A stretch of 64,000 nt of DNA from an uncultured Thiodictyon sp. GTDB taxonomy: Bacteria; Pseudomonadota; Gammaproteobacteria; Chromatiales; Chromatiaceae. The position numbers and the translations under genes were made by a program. The DNA lies in assembly GCA_903837595.1 (NCBI GenBank), contig CAILVI010000267.1, positions 21,071 to 85,070 of the forward strand, written 5' to 3'. Below are positions 8,109 through 17,781 of this stretch, one piece after another (position 1 is the first letter of the stretch; each line of letters begins with the position of its first letter). Below the pieces are notes generated by a model that ran no database searches, was not told the DNA's origin, and saw nothing but the letters and a program-made list of their open reading frames with translations.

Positions 8109-9272
8109 TCACTCCGGCAGATAGCGCTGCCACCAGAGTCGTAGCAACTCCATGCGGAAGCGGTGGTTGTCGGCATCCAAGTCGGAGACGAGGAATCCGT
8201 CCTCTTCCAGAATGCGCAGTAGACGAAGCAGGTCCTTTCTGGGCAGAGTCGTGTCGTTTAGCGCCGGCAAGATGCCGTCGGAGGAAAGCCCAGCCTCAAA
8301 GTCGGCCAGATAGGCGAGAAGCGCAAATAGGCGGCCCCGCACGGGTTCGGCAAAATTCTTGCGTAGGTGTTCAGGCCAAGTCTCAAAATAATTGCGGTTT
8401 GTTGGTTGCAGCAGCCGCTTGCGGGCCTCGTTGACGCGCACCTGGGCAGTGTCAGGGTCCTCGGCAGGGCTGCCCTGCAACTGCATACCGAAGGCTTCGA
8501 GATAATAGGCGGACAACCAGCCGGACGCGGCGACGATGGCCGTGGCCTCGTGTTCACTGACCTGCTGGCGATGCTCGAAGAACCCTGTCGCTGCCCAGTC
8601 TTTTAGCAAGGCGCAAGCCGCTTGCGAATCCAGCGGGAGCAGTTCAAAGGGCTCCAGATTATTGGAGGCGCCCAGGTATTCGCCGCGGCGCGCCAGCGGC
8701 TCGATACCGATGGAGCCGGTCACCAGCCAGCGCAGACCCGGGAAGCGTTCGCGGAATTCCCGCAGGCGGTACGCAATGTTCTTTACCTGGGCGAGCCCAT
8801 TGGGCGTGGCCTCCAGATGCAGCAGGAAAACCGGCAACTCATCAATCAGGATGGCCCAGCGGTTGCCTGGGTCCTCGGCGAGCGCAGCGATCAGATGGTC
8901 GGCGAAAATCTCCCAATTCACATTGAGGAGCGATTGCCACCAAGGGCTGGGACCCGCTGGGGCGCCGTGAGTCGCCTGCTTTAAGCGCTGGCGTAAGGAG
9001 TCGAGCAGGGACGCGGCTCGCTCACGTTTACCCTCAATGGTCTGACATAGCTTGGCAAAAAACTCCCGTTCGTCGCGACAGTTGGAGACGTCAATCTTGA
9101 TCATGGCGTACCCATGATCGGCCGCGCGTTCCTCAAGTCGTTGCAGCACAAAGGTCTTGCCCAAGCGCCGCGGGCCGGGCATGAGCAGGTTCTTGCCGGC
9201 GTTGAAGCGACGAAAGATGGCCTCGGTCTCGGCCTGACGGCCGTAGGGGGCGGTGGCGAAATCGAGGGGCAT
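8109..9272 (-). CDS. AAA/archaeal-type ATPase, partner of the downstream TPR-ATPase
   Basis: The product has 387 residues. A Walker A motif GPRRLGKT lies near residues 34-41, after an N-terminus PYGRQAETEAIFRRF that resembles ORC/MalT-like ATPases. A hydrophobic strand ending in acidic residues, WAILIDELPVFLLHLE, near residue 140 serves as Walker B. LRWLVTGSIGIEPLARR is a plausible sensor-1 region, and the C-terminus (LRLLRILEEDGFLVSDLD) looks like a winged helix. It lies four bases upstream of another P-loop ATPase gene, which implies joint action. I do not recognise a named system for this pair; such ATPases are often described only as ATP-binding proteins. Confidence 0.75.
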   Translation of the reverse strand: MPLDFATAPYGRQAETEAIFRRFNAGKNLLMPGPRRLGKTFVLQRLEERAADHGYAMIKIDVSNCRDEREFFAKLCQTIEGKRERAASLLDSLRQRLKQATHGAPAGPSPWWQSLLNVNWEIFADHLIAALAEDPGNRWAILIDELPVFLLHLEATPNGLAQVKNIAYRLREFRERFPGLRWLVTGSIGIEPLARRGEYLGASNNLEPFELLPLDSQAACALLKDWAATGFFEHRQQVSEHEATAIVAASGWLSAYYLEAFGMQLQGSPAEDPDTAQVRVNEARKRLLQPTNRNYFETWPEHLRKNFAEPVRGRLFALLAYLADFEAGLSSDGILPALNDTTLPRKDLLRLLRILEEDGFLVSDLDADNHRFRMELLRLWWQRYLPE

Positions 9273-9649
9273 GTCATGCTCTTTAAGTGTGGTTTGAATC
9301 CGTAATGTAGGTCAGGTACTATTGAAACGCAAGTGTTTTAAAGCGGAAGTGTTAAAAATGCTACCGCGCCCGCTTTCATGTTCCGGGCTCCGGTGGCTCG
9401 CCGTCGACAATGTTGCCGGGTCGATGGATCGCAAATCGACCTTCGGATAGTTGGATTTATCTGGTCTCATGAGTATGGACATATCTGGGCGTACACTTGT
9501 GGTGTGGATAAGCGGGAGCCTACAGGAGACCGGCGGCGGAGCACTCGCTGGCGTTTGGATGTAGCCACGCTGAGCACCGACGCTGACCCAGAGGCGCCCC
9601 GCAAGGTATGCTGACGCCCGGCACAGTGTTCCCTAAACCGTGTGAAACC
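9273..9649. other. Intergenic region between divergent ATPase operon and TPR gene
   Basis: About 375 bp with no convincing gene. Next to the ATPase start there is an AT-rich stretch (9300-9362) with two imperfect direct copies of AAGTGTTTTAAA / AAGTGTTAAAAA (near 9331 and 9348), which could be an operator or promoter region. The rest is ordinary GC-rich sequence; the 78-codon frame across 9378-9614 has no ribosome site and no recognisable content. Confidence 0.4.
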
Positions 9650-9973
9650 ATGTCCCTCATCGATAACCTTCAAGCCATGCTCGCCCGCGGCCAGGACTCG
9701 GCGTTGCTGCGCTATGGGCTGGGCAACGAGTATCTGAAGGCCGAACAGCCCGCCGCGGCGGCCGAGCACCTGGCCGAGGCGGTGCGTCAGGACCCGACCT
9801 ACTCCGCCGCCTGGAAGCTCTACGGCAAAGCGCTCGCCGCACTCAGCCGCCACGCGGAGGCGCTCGACGTGTTCGACCAGGGCATCGCCGCTGCCGAGCG
9901 CAAGGGTGATCTCCAGGCCGCCAAGGAGATGCGGGTCTTTCGCAAGCGCTCGGAAACGGCCATAACTAGCTGA
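9650..9973 (+). CDS. Small TPR-containing protein
   Basis: The product is a 107-residue soluble protein built from about two tetratricopeptide units: YGLGNEYLKAEQPAAAAEHL followed by AVRQDPTYSAAWKLYGKAL and a third partial helix pair. The ATG at 9650 (MSLIDNLQAML) is chosen because the alpha-helical repeat begins right after it. TPR proteins of this size act as protein-protein adaptors; nothing in the sequence shows its partner. It precedes the cold-shock gene by about 230 bp and is probably a separate unit. Confidence 0.7.
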   Translation: MSLIDNLQAMLARGQDSALLRYGLGNEYLKAEQPAAAAEHLAEAVRQDPTYSAAWKLYGKALAALSRHAEALDVFDQGIAAAERKGDLQAAKEMRVFRKRSETAITS

Positions 9974-10202
9974 CCTATAGGGTCTTCGGGAACTTTGACA
10001 GGTAAGGCGATGGCCTATGTCCTCGTGCCTGAATAAAGTCCTTGCGCAATGGCTCAGCATCAGGTATCGTTAAGTCAGTGCAGTATTTTCCCTGTAGTGT
10101 TCCGGTAGTACCTCCTCTCCGCAGTGTGTGGCAGATCCTTCCGTAATATCCCGACAGTCTTCTGCATATACACCAAGTAGAGTTTATCCAGAGGTAAGCG
10201 TA

Positions 10203-10406
10203 ATGGCTTCAGGCACAGTTAAGTGGTTCAGTGACGAAAAAGGCTTCGGCTTCATCGCCCCGTCCGACGGTTCCAAGGACGTCTTCGTCCATCACAGCGC
10301 CGTCCAGGGCGGTGGCTTCAAGTCACTGGCCGAGGGACAGAAGGTCACGTTCAATGTTGAGCAAGGCCAGAAAGGCCCGAGCGCGACCAACGTCGTAGCC
10401 GAGTAA
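10203..10406 (+). CDS. Cold-shock domain protein (CspA family)
   Basis: The product is a 67-residue OB-fold RNA/DNA chaperone. Both RNA-binding motifs are intact: KGFGFIAP (RNP1) and DVFVHHSAV (RNP2), after the usual [12 protein letters not shown] start. The ribosome site AGAGG precedes the ATG at 10203; the upstream in-frame codons are leader. The gap of about 230 bp upstream leaves room for the long structured 5' leader typical of csp genes, but I cannot show its structure. A strong terminator follows at 10442, so it is a single-gene transcript. Confidence 0.95.
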   Translation: MASGTVKWFSDEKGFGFIAPSDGSKDVFVHHSAVQGGGFKSLAEGQKVTFNVEQGQKGPSATNVVAE

Positions 10407-10441
10407 GACTCGGTACCAGGTGCCCGCCACCTGGTCTAAAG

Positions 10442-10470
10442 AGCCCCGCCCAACCGCGGGGCTTTTTTGT
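10442..10470 (+). terminator. Intrinsic terminator of the cold-shock gene
   Basis: An 8-bp GC-rich stem, AGCCCCGC (10442-10449) paired with GCGGGGCT (10456-10463), with a six-base loop, runs straight into a run of T from 10463. It lies 36 bp after the csp stop codon and is the clearest intrinsic terminator in the window. Confidence 0.9.
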
Positions 10471-10535
10471 TTTCCGGTCCGTCGCATGCCGGCGGGCTAC
10501 CCTTCTCCCGCTCCAGCCCGTGACGGAACCCACTC

Positions 10536-12134
10536 GTGATCTCTACTGCCAACATCACTATGCAGTTCGGCGGTAAACCGCTGTTCGAAAATGTCTCAGT
10601 CCAATTCGGCGGCGGCAATCGCTACGGCCTGATCGGTGCCAACGGCTGTGGGAAATCCACGCTGATGAAGATCCTGGGCCGCGATCTGGAGCCCAGCGCG
10701 GGCAACGTGTCGGTGGAGCCCCACAAGCGTCTGGGCAAGCTGCGCCAGGATCAGTTCGCCTTCGAGGACCACACGGTGCTGGATACCGTGATCATGGGTC
10801 ACGATGAGCTGTGGCAGATCAAGCAGGAACGCGACCGCATCTACGCCTTGGCGCACATGAGCGAAGAAGACGGCATGGAGGTGGCGCATCTGGAAGTGCA
10901 CTACGCCGAGCTGGACGGCTACACCGCCGAGGCCCGTGCCGGCGAACTGCTGCTCGGGCTGGATATCCCGCTGGAGCAGCATGAGTGCCTGATGAGCGCT
11001 GTGGCCCCCGGCTGGAAGCTGCGCGTGTTGCTCGCTCAGGCGCTGTTCGCCGACCCCGACGTCATGCTGCTGGACGAGCCCACTAACAACCTGGATATCA
11101 ACAGTATCCGTTGGTTGGAAGAGGTGCTGAATGCGCGCAACAGCACCATGATCATCATCTCTCACGATCGGCACTTCCTGAACAGCGTCTGCACCCACAT
11201 GGCCGACCTGGACTATGGCGAACTGCGCGTCTACCCGGGCAACTACGATGAGTACATGACCGCGGCCTCCCAGGTGCGGCAGCGTCAGTATGCCGACAAC
11301 GCCAAGAAGAAGGTCCAGATCGCCGAGCTGCAGACCTTCGTCAGCCGCTTCTCCGCCAACGCCTCCAAGGCCAAGCAGGCCACCTCGCGCCAGCGCCAAC
11401 TGGAAAAGATCAAGCTGGAGGACATCAAGCCATCCAGCCGGGTCAACCCCTTTATCCGCTTCGCCCAGGACAAGAAGCTCTATCGCCTGGCGCTGGAGGT
11501 GAAGTCGCTGGCCAAGGGGTATGACGGCGTGCCGTTGTTCAAGGGGCTCGACCTCACGGTCGAGGTCGGCGAGCGGGTCGCCATCATCGGCCCCAATGGG
11601 ATTGGCAAGACGACACTGCTGCGCAGCCTGGTCGGGGATTTGACGCCCGACCACGGCGCTGTCAAGTGGTCAGAGAACAGCAAGTTGGGCTATGTTGCCC
11701 AGGACAACACCGAGGACTTTACGCAGGACGCCACCCTCTATGACTGGATGGACCAGTGGAAACAGCAGGGTGATGACGAACAGGTCATCCGCGGCACCCT
11801 GGGGCGGCTGCTGTTCTCCCAGGACGAGATCAAGAAATCGGTGAAGGTCATCTCCGGTGGTGAGCGGGGCCGCATGCTGTTCGGCAAGCTGATGCTGCAA
11901 AAGCCCAATATCCTGCTGATGGATGAGCCCACCAACCACCTGGACATGGAATCCATCGAGGCGCTCAACACCGCGCTGGAAGACTATCCCGGCACCCTGA
12001 TCTTCGTCAGTCACGATCGGGAGTTCGTCTCCTCGCTCGCGACCCGCATCATCGAGCTTACGCCCCAGTGCGTGGTCAACTTCCGCGGCAACTACGAAGA
12101 CTATCTGCGGCAGGGCGAGCGCGCGGCGGCCTAA
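10536..12134 (+). CDS. ybiT: ABC-F family ATPase, YbiT-type
   Basis: The product has 532 residues with two ABC ATPase domains and no membrane segments. ABC-F proteins bind the ribosomal E site and tune translation. Walker A motifs are GANGCGKST (near residue 37) and GPNGIGKTT (near 355). The Walker B/linker pairs are [10 protein letters not shown] and [10 protein letters not shown], with one clear ABC signature, [13 protein letters not shown]. An inter-domain arm rich in Lys and Arg lies around residues 245-300 ([18 protein letters not shown]). The long match to E. coli YbiT as I recall it, including [20 protein letters not shown], supports the name. The start is GTG at 10536. Confidence 0.92.
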   Translation: MISTANITMQFGGKPLFENVSVQFGGGNRYGLIGANGCGKSTLMKILGRDLEPSAGNVSVEPHKRLGKLRQDQFAFEDHTVLDTVIMGHDELWQIKQERDRIYALAHMSEEDGMEVAHLEVHYAELDGYTAEARAGELLLGLDIPLEQHECLMSAVAPGWKLRVLLAQALFADPDVMLLDEPTNNLDINSIRWLEEVLNARNSTMIIISHDRHFLNSVCTHMADLDYGELRVYPGNYDEYMTAASQVRQRQYADNAKKKVQIAELQTFVSRFSANASKAKQATSRQRQLEKIKLEDIKPSSRVNPFIRFAQDKKLYRLALEVKSLAKGYDGVPLFKGLDLTVEVGERVAIIGPNGIGKTTLLRSLVGDLTPDHGAVKWSENSKLGYVAQDNTEDFTQDATLYDWMDQWKQQGDDEQVIRGTLGRLLFSQDEIKKSVKVISGGERGRMLFGKLMLQKPNILLMDEPTNHLDMESIEALNTALEDYPGTLIFVSHDREFVSSLATRIIELTPQCVVNFRGNYEDYLRQGERAAA

Positions 12135-12217
12135 CAGCAGCGATCACGGCGGCGGGGGCGTCCCGCGTCAGGCAAGCAGGCGGGGCCCCCCGGCTCCAAT
12201 GGGTGGTGTCCGCCCCA

Positions 12218-13153
12218 TCAGCGCCCGATGCGGGCGCGGACCTCCAGCGCGACTTCCAGGGCCTTGAGTCCGATAGCGCCATCCACCAAGGGCGCGGCGC
12301 CGTTGCGCACACTTTCCACAAAGGCCGCCAGTTCCTGATCCAGGGGCTTCACCGGTTCCACTTGGAGGCGTTCGCGGGCGATCTCCGGGCGTTCGGCGCC
12401 AGGGGCCTCCCGTAGCCAGGCCCGATCGATGGTCTGGGCGATGAAGTCGAGCGACAGGTAGCCGCCGGACTGGAAGACGCGAATGCGCCGCGTCTGCTTG
12501 TCCGAGACCCGGCTCGCGACCACGTTGGCCACCGCGCCGTTGGCGAACTCCAGGCGGGCGCTGGCAATGTCCACATGGGGGGTCAGCACGGCCGCGCCGA
12601 CCGCGGAGATGCTGCTGATCTCGGAGTCGATCAGCGACAGGATGATGTCGATGTCGTGAATCATCAGGTCCGAAACCACATCCACATCGGTGGCCCGCTC
12701 GGTGAACCCGCCCATGCGTTGGGCCTCGATATAGCGGGGGACCGTGATGCGCTGCGCCAAGGCCATGACCCCGGCGTTGAAGCGCTCGACATGCCCGATC
12801 TGGAGCAGTGCCCCATGGTCATTGGCCAGGCGCACGATCGCCTCGCCGTCCGCCCGGGTGGCGGCGATGGGCTTTTCGATCAGGACACCGAGGCCGCGCC
12901 GCAGGAAGGGCTCGGCCGCGTGCAGGTGGGTCGTGGTCGGGACCACCACGCTCACCGCGTCCACTCGCTCGGCCAGCTCCGCCAGGCAGTCGCAAACGGT
13001 GCAGCCGGCCTCGGCCGCCACCGCGCGTGCGCGCGCCGGGTCCGAGTCAACGACGCCGACCAATTCAACCCCAGGCATTCGCGAGTAGATTAGTGCGTGG
13101 AAGCGCCCCAAATACCCGACACCAACGACAGCGACGCGCAGCTTGTCTGACAT
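12218..13153 (-). CDS. Gfo/Idh/MocA-family oxidoreductase
   Basis: The product, about 311 residues, is an NAD(P)-dependent sugar-type dehydrogenase. It begins with a Rossmann loop, VAVVGVGYLGRFHA, has the family's EKP motif (VLIEKPIAATR near residue 95), a substrate region IGHVERFNAGV, and the catalytic-helix segment SDLMIHDIDIILSL. The ATG at 13153 is chosen because it starts just before the dinucleotide fold; 20 upstream in-frame codons have no role. The sequence does not fix the substrate; related proteins act on nucleotide sugars such as UDP-GlcNAc. It is convergent with ybiT. Confidence 0.85.
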   Translation of the reverse strand: MSDKLRVAVVGVGYLGRFHALIYSRMPGVELVGVVDSDPARARAVAAEAGCTVCDCLAELAERVDAVSVVVPTTTHLHAAEPFLRRGLGVLIEKPIAATRADGEAIVRLANDHGALLQIGHVERFNAGVMALAQRITVPRYIEAQRMGGFTERATDVDVVSDLMIHDIDIILSLIDSEISSISAVGAAVLTPHVDIASARLEFANGAVANVVASRVSDKQTRRIRVFQSGGYLSLDFIAQTIDRAWLREAPGAERPEIARERLQVEPVKPLDQELAAFVESVRNGAAPLVDGAIGLKALEVALEVRARIGR

Positions 13154-13228
13154 GGCGGCTACCGGTCGTCGGTTCGGGAGGATGGCGCAGCGGCGATCCG
13201 ACGCCGCACCCACCCAGTGCGTGGGGCC

Positions 13229-13396
13229 TCAGCCACCCACGCCACTGCCGGCCGGCCCCTGCCTGGCGATCGGGACCGGGGCCCCGCCGTAATACACATT
13301 GATTTGGTATGCAAGGGTCGCGGACATGCCGAGCGTGACGACGATCAATAGGAGAGAGAACAGATCTGGTTTCCGACGGCTGTGCTTGTGGGTCAT
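13229..13396 (-). CDS. Short single-pass membrane protein, unknown
   Basis: The product is a 55-residue peptide. A basic N-terminus (MTHKHSRRKPD) is followed by a single hydrophobic helix (LFSLLLIVVTLGMSATLAYQ) and a short Gly/Pro-rich tail. The charge pattern predicts an inner-membrane protein with the N-terminus inside. It ends 75 bp before the oxidoreductase gene and reads in the same direction, so the two may be cotranscribed. No family recognised. Confidence 0.5.
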   Translation of the reverse strand: MTHKHSRRKPDLFSLLLIVVTLGMSATLAYQINVYYGGAPVPIARQGPAGSGVGG

Positions 13397-13815
13397 GGAC
13401 GTACCGGCGATCACTTCGATTGACGCTCAAACAGTGGGTTAGGGTTTACAACGCACGGTAATTGTGGATTAACGGCCCGTCGCAGGGCACGGAAACAGGG
13501 TGCAGAGTCGCTCCTGATTCACCCGGACCGCGGGCGTCTTAGCCCCTATTATTACCTGTTCCTTTGCGCTTGTCTGCTTTCGTTAAAATGCGCTAAAACC
13601 CCTGTCTCGTCATGGCCTCCTGCCATGCCTCGCGGCGGCCCGCTTCCTGCGAGCGCCCCTGGTAAGATACCCTTAGGGTCCGGTGAGTGGTGGTCTGCCA
13701 ACCGATCCTACTGAAGCCCATTGCGCCGGGCAACCCACGGGCCTGGTGTCTTGCCGCAGACGGTCCCGCTGGTGCGCGCGAACACCCCCCATAGCCATTC
13801 CGCAGCGAGGTTCAA
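13397..13815. other. Intergenic region upstream of apaG
   Basis: About 420 bp between divergent genes. It holds AT-rich spots (13560-13600, including TTAAAATGCGCTAAAA) that could carry promoters, but I find no pair of -35 and -10 boxes with good spacing. No convincing reading frame; the frames across 13683-14035 overlap apaG and have no homology I can see. Confidence 0.35.
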
Positions 13816-14190
13816 GTGCAGCGTCACGCGATCAAGGTCTTGGCCCGCAGCCAGTTTCAGCCCGAGCAGTCCGACCCCGGTGAGGGGCGCTACGTTTTCT
13901 CCTACACCGTCACCATCGAAAACCAGGGCAGTGAGCCCGCCCGTCTACTCGATCGCCATTGGATCATCACCGACGCCGACGGCCAGGTGCAGGAGGTCCG
14001 CGGTGAGGGGGTGGTCGGTGAGCAACCGCACCTGAAGCCCGGCGAGCGCTTCCACTACAGCAGCGGGGCCATGCTGCCCACCCCGGTCGGCAGTATGCAC
14101 GGGAGCTACGGCATGATCGGCGACGACGGGACCCGGTTTGCGGCCGATATCCCGCCTTTTTCACTCGCCTCCCTCGCCCGGCTGCACTGA
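13816..14190 (+). CDS. apaG: ApaG domain protein
   Basis: The product, 124 residues, is a fibronectin-III-like ApaG fold. Diagnostic segments are RYVFSYTVTIENQGSEPARL, RHWIITDADGQVQEVRGEGV and the Gly-rich MHGSYGMIGDDGTRF, close to the MxGxYxM signature of the family. The start is GTG at 13816, where the protein reads MQRHAIKVLARSQF. ApaG binds divalent metals or nucleotides and is linked to magnesium/cobalt homeostasis. It lies 16 bp upstream of apaH, the order known from enterobacteria, so the two probably form one unit. Confidence 0.93.
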   Translation: MQRHAIKVLARSQFQPEQSDPGEGRYVFSYTVTIENQGSEPARLLDRHWIITDADGQVQEVRGEGVVGEQPHLKPGERFHYSSGAMLPTPVGSMHGSYGMIGDDGTRFAADIPPFSLASLARLH

Positions 14191-14206
14191 CGCACCGCCC
14201 TGCCAG

Positions 14207-15052
14207 ATGCCCACCTACGCCATCGGGGACATTCAAGGCTGCGAACTGGAACTGCGGCGGCTGCTCGAGCGCCTGCGATTCGACCCCGCCCTCGACCGCC
14301 TCTGGTTCACCGGCGACCTGGTGAACCGGGGCCCCGGGTCTTTGGGGGTGCTGCGCCTGGTTCATTCACTGGATGCCTGCTCGGTCGTGGTCTTAGGCAA
14401 CCACGACCTGCATCTGCTCGCGTTGGCGGCCGGCAACGAAAAGCACGCCAAGAAGAGTACGCTGGCGGAGGTTCTTAAGGCCCCGGATCGGGATGAACTG
14501 CTCCACTGGTTGCGCCATCGGCCGCTGCTGCACCATGACGCCGATAAGGGCTTCACCCTGATCCATGCCGGACTCCCGCCCCAATGGACGCTGGCCGTGG
14601 CCCAAGACTGTGCCCGTGAGTTGGAAGAGGCCCTGCAGGGGCCCGACTACCGGGACTATCTGTTCGCCCTCTATGGTGACCAGCCGGCGCGTTGGGACCC
14701 GGAGCTGGCGGGTATGGAGCGGCTGCGTTTTATCACCAACGCACTGACGCGCTTACGCTATTGCACCCCAGAAGGGACCTTGGCCCTGAAAGAGAAGCGC
14801 CCGTGGTCCAGCCGCCCGGCGGGACTGGTGCCCTGGTTCCAGTGTCCGGGCCGGCGCAGCGCCGATGCGCGCATCATCTTCGGTCACTGGTCGGCCCTGG
14901 GCTATTGGGACCGGGACAATGTGTGGGGCATCGACAGCGGTTGTCTGTGGGGCGGCCAGCTGACCGCCGTGCGGGTGCGCCGGTCCAAACCCATCGAGCC
15001 CCTGCATCTGCCCTGCGCGGGTTATCTGGTTCCGGGTGAGGGCGGGGATTGA
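14207..15052 (+). CDS. apaH: Diadenosine tetraphosphatase (symmetrical)
   Basis: The product, 281 residues, is a metallophosphoesterase that cleaves Ap4A to two ADP. The metal-binding motifs are visible: YAIGDIQGC (D-x-Q/H-G), WFTGDLVNRGP (GDLVxRGP) and VVVLGNHDLHLLALA (GNHD). The C-terminus has IIFGHWSALGYWDRDNVWG and GIDSGCLWGGQLTAVR. The ATG at 14207 begins exactly at the conserved PTYAIGDIQG. It follows apaG by 16 bp. Confidence 0.95.
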   Translation: MPTYAIGDIQGCELELRRLLERLRFDPALDRLWFTGDLVNRGPGSLGVLRLVHSLDACSVVVLGNHDLHLLALAAGNEKHAKKSTLAEVLKAPDRDELLHWLRHRPLLHHDADKGFTLIHAGLPPQWTLAVAQDCARELEEALQGPDYRDYLFALYGDQPARWDPELAGMERLRFITNALTRLRYCTPEGTLALKEKRPWSSRPAGLVPWFQCPGRRSADARIIFGHWSALGYWDRDNVWGIDSGCLWGGQLTAVRVRRSKPIEPLHLPCAGYLVPGEGGD

Positions 15053-15210
15053 GCTTGGGTTACAGTAAGAGGTAACAGATTCGGCCCGTCCTGGCACGGA
15101 CTTGGGGCCGTCAGCCGTGGCCTGCGTCGCTGCGGGTCGCCGTGATAGCCCCCGGCGCGGTATGCTGTCGCCGATCGCCCGATCTTGACCCGTCTACCCG
15201 ATACGAACCC

Positions 15211-17781
15211 ATGCAACACGACTACGATCCGCGCGGCATCGAGGCCGCGGCCCAGGCATTCTGGGAAGAACACCGCAGCTTCAATGCGGTGGAGGACCCC
15301 GCACGCGAGAAATTCTACTGTCTCGCCATGTTCCCCTACCCGTCGGGGCGGCTGCACATGGGGCATGTGCGCAACTACACCATCGGGGACGTGATCGCCC
15401 GCTACCAGCGGATGCAGGGCAAGAATGTCCTCCAGCCCATGGGTTGGGACGCCTTCGGCCTGCCGGCGGAGAACGCGGCCATCAAGCACGGCATCCCGCC
15501 GTCGCAGTGGACGCGCTCCAACGTCGCCTACATGAAGGCGCAGTTGCGCAGCTTAGGCTTCGGCTACGACTGGGAGCGCGAACTGGCGACCTGCGACCCG
15601 GACTACTACCGCTGGGAGCAGTGGCTTTTCACCCGTTTGATGGACAAGGGTCTCGCCTACCGTGCCACCGCCACGGTCAACTGGGACCCCATCGACCAGA
15701 CGGTGCTGGCCAACGAGCAGGTGATCGACGGCAAGGGTTGGCGCTCCGGCGCGCCGGTGGAGAAGCGCGAGATCGAGCAGTGGTCGGTGCGCATCACCGA
15801 CTATGCCCAAGAGTTGCTGGACGCCCTGGATGGGCTGACCGGCTGGCCGGAGCAGGTGCGCACGATGCAGCGCAACTGGATCGGGCGCTCTGAAGGTGTC
15901 TACATGGAGTTCGGCATTGCCGGCTCGGACGAGCCACTCGGCATCTATACCACCCGCCCGGACACCGTCATGGGTGTGACCTATGTGGCGGTGGCCGCCG
16001 AGCACCCGCTCGCCCGCCGCGCCGCGCAGCACAACCCGGAGGTCGCGGACTTCATCGAGTCGTGCCGACAGGGCGGGGTCTCGGAGGCCGAGATCGAGAC
16101 CATGGAGAAGCGCGGTCACGCGCTGGGCCTTGACGCCATCCACCCCGTCACCGGCGCGGCGGTGCCCATCTTCGCCGCCAACTTTGTACTCATGGGCTAC
16201 GGTACCGGGGCGGTCATGGCCGTCCCGGCCCATGACCAGCGTGACTGGGAGTTTGCCGAGAAATATGGAATCCCCAAGCATCAGGTGATCCATTCGGCCG
16301 ACGGCAGCCCCTGCGGTATTGAGTCCTGCGCCTATGTCGAGAAGGGGGTCTTGCGGGACTCAGGACCGTTCGACGGCCTGACCTCGGGACAGGCCTTCGA
16401 CGCCATTGCGAGCTGGCTCAAGGAGCACGGCAAGGGCGAGAAGCGGGTAAACTTCAGGCTAAGAGATTGGGGCGTCTCCCGCCAGCGTTATTGGGGCTGC
16501 CCGATCCCGGTCGTGCGCACGCCAGACGGCGGTGCCCGCCCGGAAACAGATTTGCCCGTCCGCCTTCCCGAGGACGTGGTGGTCGATGGCTCCGGCTCGC
16601 CCCTAAAGAGAATGCCTTCATTCTCGAATCTCGCCGACGGCGAGATTCGAGAAACGGACACATTTGATACATTCTTCGAGTCGTCCTGGTATTACGCCCG
16701 CTTCTGCTCCAGCAACTGCACCACGGCCATGCTCGACGAGCGGGCGCGCTATTGGCTGCCGGTGGACCAATATGTCGGTGGGATCGAGCATGCGGTGTTG
16801 CACCTGCTCTATGCCCGCTTTTTCCACAAGCTGATGCGCGACGAGGGGCTGGTCGATTGCGATGAGCCCTTCACGCGGCTCTTGACGCAAGGCATGGTGG
16901 TCGCCGAGACCTGGTACCGTGAGGACGCGGAGGGTCGCAAGGAGTGGTTCAGCCCGGCCGATGTCACGGTGACCCGCGACGACAAGGGCAAGCTGCTCCA
17001 TGCGGTGCTCGCGGCGGACGGGCAGCCGGTGTGCTTCGGCGGCATTGAGAAGATGTCCAAGTCCAAGAACAACGGGGTGGACCCCGAATCGCTGATTGAG
17101 CGTTACGGGGCCGACACGGTCCGTTTGTATACCATGTTCACCTCGCCGCCGGACCAATCGCTGGAATGGAACGACGACGGGGTTGAGGGTGCCTACCGCT
17201 TCCTCAAGCGGCTGTGGACGCTGGCGAGTGCCAAGGCCCACCTGATCACGGGAGACGGCAGGAGCGTGAACCTGTTGTCGGCCCCGGATGAGGCGGCCGC
17301 AGCCGTCCGCCGCGAGGTCCACACCGCACTCAAGAAGTCGCTCTTCGACTACGAGCGCCAGCAATATAATACCGTGGTCTCCGGCTGCATGATGATCGTC
17401 AACGCGCTCTACAAACTGGATGATTCACCCGAAGCACTGTGCGTGCTGGATGAAGGGCTGAGGATCGTGCTGTGCCTGCTGGCCCCCATTGCCCCCCATG
17501 TGACCCACCATCTGTGGCAGGAGCTCGGTTTCGGTGAGGATATTCTCAACGCCTCCTGGCCGGCCGTGGACGAGGCGGCCCTCAAGCAAGACAGCATCGA
17601 ATATGTGCTTCAGGTCAACGGCAAGGTGCGCGGCAAAGTCAGTGTCCCTGCGGACGCGGACCAGGCCGCCGTACAGGCCGCGGCCCTCGCACAAGAAGGG
17701 GTCCGGCGCCATACCGAGGGTGCTACGTTGCTCAAGATCATCGTCGTCCCCGGCAAACTGGTGAACCTCGTTGTCAAATAG
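15211..17781 (+). CDS. leuS: Leucyl-tRNA synthetase
   Basis: The product, 856 residues, is a class I synthetase that charges tRNA-Leu. The HIGH motif appears as [17 protein letters not shown] (near residue 40-55) and KMSKS as [18 protein letters not shown]. The CP1 editing domain is present ([20 protein letters not shown] and [14 protein letters not shown]), as is the C-terminal [15 protein letters not shown]. The ATG at 15211 gives the family start. One oddity is near residues 462-480: the tip of the zinc-domain/insert loop ([14 protein letters not shown]) is encoded by a perfect DNA palindrome (16608-16653), where E. coli LeuS has a longer unrelated loop. The reading frame stays open and RETDTFDTF resumes at once, so the enzyme should be functional. 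lptE overlaps its end. Confidence 0.96.
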   Translation: MQHDYDPRGIEAAAQAFWEEHRSFNAVEDPAREKFYCLAMFPYPSGRLHMGHVRNYTIGDVIARYQRMQGKNVLQPMGWDAFGLPAENAAIKHGIPPSQWTRSNVAYMKAQLRSLGFGYDWERELATCDPDYYRWEQWLFTRLMDKGLAYRATATVNWDPIDQTVLANEQVIDGKGWRSGAPVEKREIEQWSVRITDYAQELLDALDGLTGWPEQVRTMQRNWIGRSEGVYMEFGIAGSDEPLGIYTTRPDTVMGVTYVAVAAEHPLARRAAQHNPEVADFIESCRQGGVSEAEIETMEKRGHALGLDAIHPVTGAAVPIFAANFVLMGYGTGAVMAVPAHDQRDWEFAEKYGIPKHQVIHSADGSPCGIESCAYVEKGVLRDSGPFDGLTSGQAFDAIASWLKEHGKGEKRVNFRLRDWGVSRQRYWGCPIPVVRTPDGGARPETDLPVRLPEDVVVDGSGSPLKRMPSFSNLADGEIRETDTFDTFFESSWYYARFCSSNCTTAMLDERARYWLPVDQYVGGIEHAVLHLLYARFFHKLMRDEGLVDCDEPFTRLLTQGMVVAETWYREDAEGRKEWFSPADVTVTRDDKGKLLHAVLAADGQPVCFGGIEKMSKSKNNGVDPESLIERYGADTVRLYTMFTSPPDQSLEWNDDGVEGAYRFLKRLWTLASAKAHLITGDGRSVNLLSAPDEAAAAVRREVHTALKKSLFDYERQQYNTVVSGCMMIVNALYKLDDSPEALCVLDEGLRIVLCLLAPIAPHVTHHLWQELGFGEDILNASWPAVDEAALKQDSIEYVLQVNGKVRGKVSVPADADQAAVQAAALAQEGVRRHTEGATLLKIIVVPGKLVNLVVK
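16608..16653. repeat. Palindromic element embedded in frame in leuS
   Basis: Two consecutive hairpins lie inside the coding sequence. GAGAATG (16608-16614) pairs with CATTCTC (16619-16625) over a 4-base loop. TTCTCGAATCTCGCC (16621-16635) pairs without mismatch with its complement at 16639-16653 around a GAC loop. A 15-bp perfect stem is far more than codon constraint would give. It occupies a variable loop of LeuS and leaves the frame intact, so it looks like an inserted REP-like element that became coding. Confidence 0.8.

Noticed and set aside
10596-11654. Minus-strand open frame of 352 codons opposite ybiT
   Set aside because: Antisense shadow of the complete ABC-F gene.
16454-16672. Reading frames on both strands over the leuS palindrome
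   Set aside because: They come from the inverted symmetry of the element within an intact leuS frame; no ribosome sites or homology.
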